Shown piece after piece: positions 45,480 to 55,468 of a stretch of DNA of 64,000 bases. Source of the stretch: Cunninghamia lanceolata (taxonomy: Eukaryota > Streptophyta > Pinopsida > Cupressales > Cupressaceae); the NCBI GenBank assembly GCA_027924645.1, contig BSBN01001362.1:434001-498000 (forward strand), read 5' to 3'. Every line of letters begins with the position of its first letter. The first letter of the stretch is position 1. Below the pieces are notes generated by a model. That model was not told the origin of the DNA and ran no database searches. It saw only the letters and a program-made list of their open reading frames with translations. Both the position numbers and the translations under genes were made by a program.

Positions 45480-46720
45480 ATCTTTCTATATGGCCACTTG
45501 TATGTGTCTTTGTATGTACAAGTGCAGATGTACACTGGTGGACCCGAGAGGAAATTTCAATCGGCTTGTGAAAGTGAAAAATGATTGTATGTGTCTTTGT
45601 ATGCATATAAGTTTGTATGTGTCATTCGGATACATTTCTGAATGAGAGAATGTGGTTATATATCGCATATTCCAGGTTAGATTATGCAGTTGTATCAAAA
45701 GTATTGCGTGTACATTTTGTTGTATTTTCGATATACAACAGGTAGATACAATGCCGGACATCAAAAAGGATTCAAATTAGGTTGAAAACAGTGGTCGGGC
45801 CCATAGGTTTTTGGCAAAAGGATTGTATGTATGTGACTTATACAAAAGGATATAAAATGCAAAACATACAATCTCAAATTTCAAATATTATCAAATCAAG
45901 CCTGGCAGGTGCATACAGTGGTAAAGTTGAAAAGTCAATGTGTTTCCTTTGTATCTTGCATTGTATGTATCTCTAATATACAACTGCATATACAAATGAA
46001 TGTACAAGTAGGCATGTGCAAGGGCGGACACGGCCAGAAAGTTAGCAGTATTTATAAGCCAGATGAAATCCACGATTGTATATTGGGGTTGTATGTACCC
46101 AATATACAATCGGATATACAATGGAGGATATAATGAAATATGTAAACCGGGAGCAGTCAAAGTCAACGGTCTTCAAAAGCATGGTGGGCCTGCACAGTTG
46201 TATGTCGCGGATTGTATGTATGTGCTATATACAATGCAAAATACAAAGCGCACATACAATCCCAGACACGAAGGAAAGTTTGTTGTGTTGGATAAGTGGT
46301 TGGGGTCCGCGGGTTGTATGTTGCACATTGTATGTGCGATATACAATGTGAAATGCAAAGGTGTAGATACAACGCCAGATTTCAATATTTTTCCAATCCG
46401 AATGATAAATGCAATGGATCCCGTGATTGTATGTATATTGCATTTGCACAATGTGATATACAAGGTGATATACAAAGGAGTTAGATACAAGGCTTGGACC
46501 CAATGGTAATTTCAAATTTGTTTTACAAAAGATTTGGGGTCTGCCCTTGTATGTTGGTGATTGTATGTATATACAATCTCATATACAACTACAGGTGCAA
46601 AAGAAGATCCAATTTCTCGCCGATGGAGATACAAATGTTTAGTGATGGAGATCCAATTAGATGTTGCCACGTGTCCAAATGCAGTTGTATGTATATGCAA
46701 CTATATATACAAAATTTGAA
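45480..46720. repeat. Array of palindromic TTGTATGTAT / ATATACAA modules
   Basis: About ten modules spaced 95-135 bp begin with (G)ATTGTATGTAT or GTTGTATGT and follow within 10-40 bases with one to three ATATACAA-type motifs, so each can fold back. Module starts are near 45500, 45592, 45685, 45822, 45957, 46075, 46197, 46312, 46427, 46548 and 46684. Examples are TTGTATGTATATACAA (46560-46575), CACATTGTATGTG...ATATACAATGTG (46325-46351) and GGATTGTATG...CATACAATCC (near 46210-46265). The spacers are GC-richer and not alike. Overlapping ORFs of up to 148 codons exist on both strands but do not persist from module to module. Confidence 0.75.
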
Positions 46721-48173
46721 TGTGCTGCGGACAAAAAGGCAAAATGTATGTTCGCACTACGAAAAGTCAAAAGTGTAAAAACTGTCTGCGTGGCACGTTT
46801 TCATTGGTCAAGGACCAGTCATCGTGATTTGAAGCCATGGATCATGGGGAAGAGGATGGAATCGATGGCTTATTTCAATTCTTCAGAGCAGGAGTAATTT
46901 TTCTGTGTGTTCACTGCATCATTTCAAGCAGGAAGAAACTTCAGAAACACGCAAACCATTGCTGCATCCCAAAATCAGTAGGTTGGCATTTATGGCAAAA
47001 TTGTAGAGGTATGGTCGATGAATGACAAGCCAACTACCATTTTTAATGAAAAATCTCTAGGCAACGGCACATCCCCCAATCTCCCCTGCTCTTTCCTCTG
47101 TCTCTTTTGGCTACATTGAATGTTTTGGGTGCCATTTTGATGGTACAATGTATCTGGCAACATTTTGAAATGACAATGTACTTGATTGCTGAGTACACGT
47201 TCTTGCTATAAGCGAACTGTGTCACTCATTTTTTCGGTTGTTGAAGATTGGGCAAATTTTGGTGGAATAATAAGGTACAGTTCTGCTGGTGGCTCTGTTG
47301 GGTGTCTTGTGAGTTTATGAATCATATGTTGAATGTTTTATGCATAGTTTTGCTGGTTTCATGTTGTTTTTATATGAGAAATGCATCGTTGCATGTGTTC
47401 AGTTGTTTGTCTCCAAGTTGTGGGCATATTTTCTTTTGAATCTAAATAGCTAAGGGTTATTTGGGATTCAAGAACATGGATTTTCTGTGTTGAATGTCTA
47501 ATCACTTACCTTTGTGCAAGGAACAAATTAAATGTTTTAGGTTAAGCATTGGGAAAGGTATGCTATAACAGGGATATCATCAAGTATGAATGACTAAATA
47601 CTCAGTCTTGGGAAGTATCTGTAAGGCAGACACTAAAAAATCTCCCCTTGAAACTTAGTTATTGATTCAAGTTTATGGTAATAATTCACATGTGTATTTC
47701 TATTGACTCCGAGCCTAGAGATAGGCACCAGTCTGGTCTTGTATTGAGGTTACAACCCAAGGTCCTAGTCTTGCATCCAAATACAAAATACAAATTCAAA
47801 TTTCAAATATAAACCTTTAGGACATTAGAAGTAGTTCTAGGACTAAAATCCTCCAATTCACAACTGAGCATAGGCCCAAAGCTAGCCCCTTTGCACTTAT
47901 TTTACAATTTTGGTCTACATAAGAGAGGATTTATCTGCTTTGTGTCAACATCCCAGTAAGTTCACATGCATATTTTACAGATGTTGAATAGGGACTACCC
48001 GCCTTGGTTCTGTAGAGCCTAAAGAAGGAGAGGAGATATTTATAGGATCTATCTCCTATACTGTTGGCCCCTGGCCTGGAAATCCTGTTGATCAATGATG
48101 GCTATCTTGTAGGGATAACTGGGAAGCATCCAGTTTGGGAAAAAACCCAACACTTCTCAATGGTGGAGTAAGT
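46721..48173. other. Right part of the insert, no supported gene
   Basis: The first 320 bp are less AT-rich and hold promoter-like words: CCACGTGTCC at 46669-46678 just before, GCGTGGCACG near 46788 and CATTGGTCA near 46802, followed by a frame from ATGGATCATGGGGAAGAGG (46837) of 62 codons. I do not recognise the product. A 5' gene fragment (promoter plus first exon) carried by the insert would fit, but this is inference. From 47040 on I see no features. Confidence 0.35.
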
Positions 48174-49424
48174 GATTATACCTATTCCTCTACATGCTCA
48201 ATCTACTCAGAAATCTCACTTGAATCCTCTTCTCCCTCTTGATCCTCAAATCCATCATTATGTTCTTCAACATGTGCATCTTCCTACATCTCAACCTTAG
48301 TCTCAAAATGCACTATTTTCCTTCCTTTATCCTTTAGCTATCCTCGATCAAAAAATAATCTGAGTTCCCTTAAAACCACATCCTTAGTTCAAGGTTAGAT
48401 GATTCTAAAGCATGTAAACCTTAACATTCTCACAATATTTGACAAATATACATTTCTAAGCTTTGAGATCCAACTTAGATCACTTTTCTCTAGGAACATA
48501 AATAAAAGCATCATAGCCAAATACCCTTAAATATGAAATAGATGGTTTTTTTAAATGTACACACCTCAAAAGGAGTTTTATCAAAAAAATTTCAACAAGG
48601 AGATATGATAATCATGTAGTAGGTACTATTCATAGCCTCAATCCAAAAGTATCAATCTAACTATGTACCACTCATCATACATCTAATTATTTCCATCAGG
48701 CTTTAGTTCATTCTCTCTACAACCTCATTCTATTGTGGCATATAAGGGATAGTCTTCTATTGTACAATACATACATGTCTACAAATCACCTCTATTATTA
48801 GATCTCAACATATTTATTTTGCTATTTGATAAGTTCTCAATAAGTGCCTTAAAATCCTTAAACTTAGAGAAAATTTCAAGTTGAGATCTAAGAAAATAAA
48901 ACTAAGTGTAGCTTGAGTAATCATCTATAAATGAAACATTATATCATTATTTACTAATAGAACCAACATCCATTGGACCAAACACATCTAATTGGATAAA
49001 TTCTAAAACATTTTTTCTCTAGTAGGAAAATAAATTCTATTTTGCTTTCCAAACACATAGTTTTCATACAATTCAAACTCATCAGAGCAATCACAAAAAA
49101 ATCGACCATCTTTTTACAAATAATGGTTTGAAGACATTTTTCACCAATTTGGCCCAAATACTTGTGCCACAACATGCATGAATTTTTACAAATGCTAGTT
49201 ACATTGGTAGAATTACAAAATGTGGACGTATTAAGCCTAAATAAAGTCTCGTGCAATGAACCTCTTGCTACCACCAATTTTCCTCTAGCTAGTCTATAAC
49301 TAGACTTATCAAATGTCACATGCACTTCAAAATCATTCAACTTGGATATAGAAAGAAGATTTCTTGCAAATCTTGGAACATGTAAAGCACCATTGAGAGT
49401 TTTTTTTGCAGGAGCATCCAAAGG
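48174..49424 (-). pseudogene. int: Pre-integrase and integrase of COP-D (broken)
   Basis: The minus frame from 49421 reads DAPAKKTLNGALHVPRFARN, LLSISKLNDFEV, SLHETLFRLNTS and MLWHKYLGQIGEKCLQTIIC, the pre-integrase domain with its zinc-binding His (LWHKYLGQIG). The integrase core lies in broken frames between 48960 and 48350, ending in the acidic linker (HFETKVEM, DGFEDQEGEEDSSEISE) before RT. Gag and protease are missing because GYP-C starts at 49425. Confidence 0.8.
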
Positions 49425-50570
49425 TGTAGGAGCAATCTTGCATCACCCCAAAAAAAATTATTTTATTTTATTTTTGGTTTTGTATGCTTCAATAATTAGA
49501 ACCCATGTTGAAATTCCCAATTCATGCCTTTTTATAGAATACCCATCAAGATTATTTCCTCTAAAAGGTCATGTAGAATGGTTTAAGACAATCAAAATAG
49601 ATAAAAATAGTAGGGCCTCTATTTTTATAAAGTTTGCATTTGAGCACATATGAACCTAAAATTTACCCAAAGTTCTAGAATTGCTAAATGAACATTGTGG
49701 GTGGGTTTCAACCAAGATTCATGTCTAGATGTCAAGATATTAAAGCTTCAAATTTCTGAAAAGCCCAAAAAAAACTTAAATGTGAGTTTTGAGGCTTTAA
49801 ATGATCGAATGAGGCTCCAAATTTTGGGGAAATTGAATAAATTAAATTTTAGGGGCATAGAGCACTTTGAGTTCTTCAGTTTTTCAAAAAAGGGGGCTCA
49901 ATCAGGTACCTGGATTAAAAGTTATGGCTCCCAGAAGTTGTGTTATTTTTAGGTATTTCTCGTGATGGAAATTAATTGCCCATAAAAATGGAATAAAAGG
50001 AGGGGAAAAATTTTGAATTTGGGAATATTATTAGAAGGTGGGAAAAGGTCAGCTAGACTAAACTTAGGCACCCAAATTCTTGGTCTATTATAAAGATGTA
50101 ATTTATTTCATTTGAGTGGTAGGAAGGGAGTTACAAGAAAGAAGTGCTAGAAGGGTTTTGAATACCCATGAGGTGTGTTGAGCATCTTGAGGAGCAAGAT
50201 TAGAGTTTATTTGTAGGTTTTGGTCATGCAAGATCAGAAATCCAAAAGAAAATACCAGAAGATAGCTCTAGAAGTGCATTTTTTGCTCTACATTCGGTAT
50301 ATAGTTTGATTATTTTTGTTGATGCAATTTCCAAGACATTGTAAGTATGATATTTATGTTGTAATATATCCCATGTTTCTGTAACAAGAGGTCATATGAC
50401 CCTTGGGTGATTGGTTCTAGATTTGTAGCCTTTTACAAGCAAATTTTAATGAAGAAATTATGAATCAATTTGTAGTTTTCTGAACTAAGTTTTCTTGAGA
50501 TTTTGTTATCATCTATTTGAAGTTTATAATTTGTTTTTGTAAGCATGTTGAGTGGAGTATGCCCTCATCA
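49425..50570 (+). repeat. 5' LTR of GYP-C
   Basis: The LTR starts TGTAGGAGCAATCTTGCATC, related to the GYP-B LTR start, and ends GCCCTCATCA before a worn primer site. It cuts the COP-D reading frame exactly at its start. The five bases before it (AAAGG) are the expected left target duplication, but the right end of GYP-C is lost. It contains chance ORFs only. Confidence 0.8.
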
Positions 50571-50572
50571 GG

Positions 50573-50584
50573 TGGTATTATAGA
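50573..50584 (+). other. Worn primer binding site of GYP-C
   Basis: TGGTATTATAGA follows the LTR by two bases and matches the iMet site TGGTATCAGAGC at 8 of 12 positions, with the first six identical. Confidence 0.6.
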
Positions 50585-50718
50585 TAGGTTATCCTAAGTG
50601 TGCAAACAGATCACCAAACAATGAGGCGGTTTGTACTAGGACCTTGAGGTACTGGGTTGCAAGCTGGAAGTAGAACCCTGATTTTAGGTAGCTTTGCACT
50701 AAAAAAATTTACACAAAG

Positions 50719-51973
50719 ATGCCTCCACAAAGGAACTGTGGTGGTAGGAATATTGTATTGAAAGAAGATGGATGTAGAGCTCTACATAGGAAGATTAATG
50801 CAATCCAAGAGAAGCTAAGAGGGTTTGAACTAAGAAGGAGAGATGAAAGTAAAGATGAAGATGATGTAGCCCAAGATGATGCATAATTTGAAGAAGATGA
50901 TGGAGAAGAAGAACCTAATCAATTCAAAATGTTGAAGGCCATATAAAAATTTGGAAAAAGGTCAAAGATAGATATCTCTACATATTCTAGTAGTCTCAAT
51001 CTGAAAGTATTGATAGATTGGATTGAACGAACTAGAAGAATGTTTTTATTATGAAGAAATAGATAATCCTGAGAGGGTCAAGTTTTCCAAGACCAAGCTC
51101 AAAGATCATGTTGAAAGTTGGTGGAAGGAAGTACAGTTATAAAGGAACAAAATAGGGAAAGAAAAGATCACTATATGAGATAGAATGGTGGACAAATTAA
51201 AGATGAAATTTATTCTTGTAGATTATGAGTTGGAACTCCTAAAGAAAATGTAAGGTTTGAGGTAGATGAACAAAATAGTCAAAGAGTATATGGAATAGTT
51301 TTACAAATTCATCATTAGAGAAGATCACTCTAAAGCCAATAAAAAAAAAGTTAGCAAGATACATCAATGGATCTAATCCTAGTATTCAAGAAGAGCTAAG
51401 CTTGGTAAAGTTAACTAGGTCATTGAAGATGCATACCAATTTGCAATGAAAGTTGAAGAAAAATTAAATAGGAAATTTGAAAACAAACAAAGAGGAAGAG
51501 GTCGTGGTGGTAGAATAGAAGAAATATCATATGGAGGTCATGGACAACAAGATGAGAAAAAGAAAAATGATGATGCAAACACTAGCCAACACAATAGATG
51601 TTAAAATACATATTGTCCTAGAGACCAAAATGATGGATATCAAAGAGGAAGATAAAGATTTGGAAGAGGACCTAGAAGAGGAGGATTCAGAGGAACATGT
51701 TTTAGATGTTGTGAAGGTCATAGAGCTTATGACTTCTGACAAAATCAAGGAGGACCGAATAGAAGACCAGAGGGTAATGCTAGAGTTGCCCATATCGATG
51801 AGGAGACTAGATCTAAACATTCAAAAGTTGAAAGAGGAGAGACTCTTGTTATCAAAAGAGTCTTGTTGAAGGAAGAGGGAAAAGAAGAACTATCCCAAAG
51901 AAAGACATTATTCAAAACAAAGTGTAAGTCAGGAGGTAAATGTTGTAATGTTATCATTGATAGTGGAAGTACT
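50719..51973 (+). pseudogene. gag: Gag and start of protease of GYP-C, truncated
   Basis: The frame starts MPPQRNCGGRNIVLKEDG. It contains the gag fold in pieces (LKVLIDWIER, WWKEVQL-stop-RNKIGK, FILVDYELELLKKM, AYQFAMKVEEKLNRK), an RGRGRGGR basic stretch, a worn knuckle (CFRCCEGHRAYDF, one residue short and lacking the last Cys) and the protease start CKSGGKCCNVIIDSGST. It is closely related to GYP-B. The sequence breaks off right after the DSG motif at 51973, where an LTR in another family begins. Confidence 0.85.
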
Positions 51974-52362
51974 TGTTAGGGTAAAAATGAGATAAATTCA
52001 ATTTAATAACATAAACCCAAACATCAATAGAATATGAAGGAAAAGGAGATTCAAATAACAAACAAATGATACTTACAACCTTTACCTTGCGTCTTCCATT
52101 GGTTGCCTATCAAAATCATCCTTGTGTGTCTGAAATAGGGCCCTCAGTGAGTGCACTTCTTTGCTTTGTCAAGAATGTTGATTGAGAATGGCTATGGTAA
52201 TATCATAATGAAGAGAAGCTTCACAACGATGGTAGTGTGTAGTGCGTAGTAACAAAAAGCGTGATCACAAGCAATGAAGGAATTGGTGCCACAGGTGCAC
52301 TGTAATTCCTGCAGAGTAACAATACTTAAAGCTTGGATGATTGAAATGGAGGAATGATGTTG

Positions 52363-52370
52363 CTTTTATA
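52363..52370 (-). promoter_or_regulatory. Sense TATA box of LTR copy A
   Basis: TCTATAAAAGCAAC on the minus strand. The matching site in copy B reads TCTATAAATTG (54196-54191). Confidence 0.55.
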
Positions 52371-53377
52371 GACTTGGGAGAATGAAGATCAATGGTATAG
52401 AAAGAATGAGAAGATCAACGGTTGAGAACAGTTGAGGAACGTGCAACAAATAAGAAGAAGACATGTGTCTTGCTTTCTTTTGCATGAGAGGATTTGCTAA
52501 GAATAGAAGAATGAGTTTAAGCACTTAGAAGAATATAATAATTAGTTAAGTGATTTAAAACAAGAAAAATAGATTTGCATGAGAATAAGAAGATATTTTT
52601 GCTTTCTTAAATATTAGGAATATTTAATTGCATGTACAAAAAATCTTGAACTATATTTAGAGATAACTCAATTTAGAAGAAAAAGCAACTTAAATAAATA
52701 TTTGATTTATTTAAATTTAGAGTAGATATTATTGGAAGAAACAAATTAAATAATTGGAATTATTTAATTTAGAAGATAAGAAAGTAAATTAAATAAATAA
52801 ATTTATTTAATTGTTGTGCATGATTTTGGAAGAATAAATAAAATATTTGATTGTATTTTATTTTTGGAGAATGAAAGGATTTAAATAAATTTGATTTGAT
52901 TTATTTAAATTTGGAAGAATGATTTTGATTTAATTAAATAATTAAGAATTACTTAATTGTTTGGAATAATTAAATTAAATAAAGGATTTTATTTAATTTT
53001 GACTTTAGAAAGGTAATTAAATATTTTGATATTTAATTAACTTAGAAGAATGTGAATCGTGTCATTTTTAGGAGTATACATTTTGCCCCTCTTTGATGCA
53101 ATGTGGTTTACAGTGTTGCTTCGAAGAATAGATAGTCTGACAATGATACATGCCCCAGTTTTCCCCTCGTACAGGTTATGACGATAGGATGCCCCCTCGG
53201 AAGATTGGACGAGAAGAAGGCAGAAGGACAAGAGACGGACAATCTCACGAAGATGAAGGGAATAGGTTAGGTTGGAAGAAAACACGATGCGGTTCTGAGA
53301 AACAGGAAGAAAAAATGGAAGAAACGGGTGCAGGAAGTAGTCGTAGTCACCACCTAGCCAAATTAGGGTTTGCATGC

Positions 53378-53385
53378 TATATATA
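53378..53385 (+). promoter_or_regulatory. Antisense TATA box of LTR copy A, followed by a short ORF
   Basis: GCTATATATAGGAGC on the plus strand is followed 74 bases later by ATG at 53459 and a 35-40 codon frame (MAAREADIPREEHQF, VRRFDRPAE) ending in a donor-like CAGAGGTAGG. Copy B keeps the arrangement (GCTATAAATAGGAGC at 55222, ATG at 55305), though its short frame is shifted. Confidence 0.4.
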
Positions 53386-53627
53386 GGAGCTGGGTCCACA
53401 AGATAATTCATTTGCACACTTGTCTTTGTTGGGTTGGTTTTGGAGAGCTTAGAGCAGCATGGCAGCTAGAGAGGCAGATATTCCACGCGAGGAGCATCAA
53501 TTCGAGTGTGTTCGTCGATTCGACCGGCCAGCAGAGGTAGGACCCCCAGTATGTACCTCAAAAAACTTCTCTTAGGGTTGAATTAGGTAGCAATAAATGC
53601 TAGGAGAAAAATAGGTAAATAGAAGCA

Positions 53628-53826
53628 CTAAAAGGCAGTGTGGCGCATACGTTGCATGAAATGGCGCATGCATGTTCTTGCAGCGCATGCATACGATAAA
53701 GTGGTGCATATGTGAAATCGGTGCATTTATTGGAAACTGCGACACATGCATAATCAAACAGCACATATACGGTATGTTGCTGCGTATGTATCAGAACTGC
53801 GCACATGTAGCATGCAGCGCCAAAAA
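53628..53826. repeat. 199-bp GCGC-punctuated spacer between LTR copies
   Basis: GCGCATR or close variants (GTGCATA, GACACATG, GCACATA, GCGTATG, GCGCACATG) occur about ten times at 16-26 base spacing. Next to LTR copy B the minus strand reads ACATTTTTGGCGCTGC, which resembles the Tat/Athila primer site (TTTGGCGCCGTTGC) right after an LTR end. A related repeat lies in the GYP-D leader at 62925-63075. Confidence 0.7.
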
Positions 53827-55468
53827 TGTTAGGGTAAAAATGGGATAAATTCAATTTAATAACATAAACCCAAACATCAATAGAATATGAAGAATACTTA
53901 CAACCTTTACCTTGCGTCTTCCATTGGTTGCCTATCAAAATCATCCTTGTGTGTATGAAATAGGGCCCTCAGTGAGAGCACTTCTTTGCTTTGTCAAGAA
54001 TGTTGATTGAGAATGGCTATGGTAATGTCACAATGAAGAGAAGCTTCACAATGATAGTAGTGCGTAGTGCGTAGTAACAAAAAATGTGATCACAAGCAAT
54101 GAAGGAATTGGTGCCAAAGGCGTGCTATAATTCCTACAGAGTAACAATACTTAAAGCTTGGATGAATAGAAATAGAAGAATAGGGTTCAATTTATAGACT
54201 TGGGAGAATGAAGATCAATAGTATAGAAAGAATGAGAAGATCAACGGTTGAGAACAGTTGAGGAACGTGCAACGAATAAGAAGAAGACAAGTGTCACACA
54301 AAAGCTATTTTATTTGAGTTAATCACTTTTCTTTTCTAAAGATAAGACATGCTCTTCATAAATTAGAAAGTTTTTTTCTAATTTAAGAGATATTGATAAA
54401 AACAAGGTTGATTGAATAGATAACTCAAGATTTGCTTTTGCATGATTTGAGAGAAATTAAATAATAAATTATTTAATTTTGTGTGCATGGAGAAGACTTA
54501 TTTTTAGAAGATTTGGAAGATATTTTGAAGAATTAAAAGATAAGAAAGAAAATTAAATAAATAAATTTATTTAATTGTTGTGCATGATTTTGGAAGAATA
54601 AATAAAATATTTGATTGTATTTTATTTTTGGAGATTGAGAGGATTTAAATAAATTTGATTTGATTTATTCAAATTTGGAAGAATGATTTGATTTAATTAA
54701 ATAATTGAGAATTATTTAATTGTTTGGAAGAATTTAATTAAATAAAGGATTTTATTTAATTTTGACTTTAGAAGAGATAATTAAATATTTTGATATTAAA
54801 TTAATTTAGAGGAATGTGAATCAAATAAATAAATTTGGTTATTTATTTATTGATAGAGGAATTAGAAGGGAATAAATATTAAGAATATTTATCTAGACCG
54901 AATCGTGTCATTTTTAGGCGTATACATTTTGCCCCTCTTTGATGCAATGCGGTTTACAGCGTTGCTGCAAAGAATAGATAGTTTGACAATGATACATGCC
55001 CCAGTTTGCCTCTGGTATAGGTTATGACGATAGGATGCCCCCTCGAGAGATTGGACGAGAAGAAGGCAAAAGGACGAGAGATGGACAATCTCACGAAGAT
55101 GAAGGGAATAGGTTAGGTTGGAAGAAAATATGACGCGGTTCTGAGAAACGGAAAGAAAAACTAGAAGAAACAGGTGCGGGAAGTAGTCGTAGTCACCACC
55201 TAGCCAGATTAGGGTTTGCATGCTATAAATAGGAGCTGGGTCCACAAGACAATTCATTTGCACACTTGTCTTAGTTTGATTTGCTTCAAAGAGCTTAGAG
55301 CAGCATGGCAGCTAGTGGATATTCCATGCGAGGAGCATCGATTTGAGCACGTTCGTCGATTCGACCAGCCAGCAGAGGCAAGACCCCTGGTATGTATCTC
55401 AAAAAACTTCTCCTAGGGTCAAGTTAGGATGCAATAAATGCTAGGAGAAAACTAGGTAGATAGATGCA
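53827..55468 (-). repeat. LTR copy B, 3' LTR of GYP-D
   Basis: It starts (plus) TGTTAGGGTAAAAATG and ends AGATGCA. It directly follows the GYP-D integrase in the minus sense; the pol stop codon (55454-55452) lies 15 bases inside the LTR. Against copy A it has several indels, for example a 24-29 bp gap near 53890. The sense TATA is TATAAA at 54196-54191 and the antisense TATA is TATAAATA at 55224-55231. Confidence 0.78.

Larger units (their letters stand above)
45379..48173. mobile_element. 2.8-kb insert of unknown type in COP-D
   Basis: COP-D coding sequence stops at about 45378 (start of RT, minus) and resumes near 48174 (end of the integrase-RT linker). TGGTG occurs at both edges (45375-45379 and about 48169-48173) and may be a 5-bp target duplication; the limits are approximate. 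The insert begins near TAGGGTTAGGGTTTCG, carries the palindrome array at 45480-46720, then GC-richer sequence to about 47040 and ordinary AT-rich DNA to the end. No transposase, RT or LTR pair is visible. Candidates are a non-autonomous DNA transposon, a Helitron-type gene fragment carrier or a piece of host DNA moved by repair. Confidence 0.5.
51974..53627 (-). repeat. LTR copy A of the GYP-D family
   Basis: The direct repeat of 53827-55468 starts (plus) TGTTAGGGTAAAAATG and ends AGAAGCA; in minus sense it runs TG to CCCTAACA. The middle part (about 52600-53040) is AT-rich with repeated TTTAAATAAATT and TTGGAAGAA words. On the minus strand a TATA box (TATAAAAG) lies at 52370-52363, about 395 bp before the LTR end, the expected U3/R border. 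On the plus strand there is a second TATA (TATATATA) at 53378-53385. Confidence 0.75.

Noticed and set aside
46063..46509. 148-codon ORF and several overlapping Cys/Tyr/Ile-rich ORFs on both strands
   Set aside because: They arise from the TTGTATGTAT/ATATACAA words in the palindrome array; frames are not kept from module to module.
45480..46720. CRISPR array
   Set aside because: Words recur with spacers, but repeats are short, variable and palindromic, spacing is irregular, and the setting is a plant nuclear retroelement nest.
53150..53386. 78-codon charged plus ORF and 126-codon minus ORF (53037-53417), also 54889-55263
   Set aside because: They lie inside LTR copies; the minus ORF is partly shared by both copies only because the LTRs are homologous, and it has no domain.
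51974..55468. A small plus-strand element with LTR copies A and B and a 199-bp body
   Set aside because: Outer flanks do not match as a target duplication, and the primer-like TTTTTGGCGC sits on the minus strand, so a recombination stub of GYP-D is preferred; not fully excluded.
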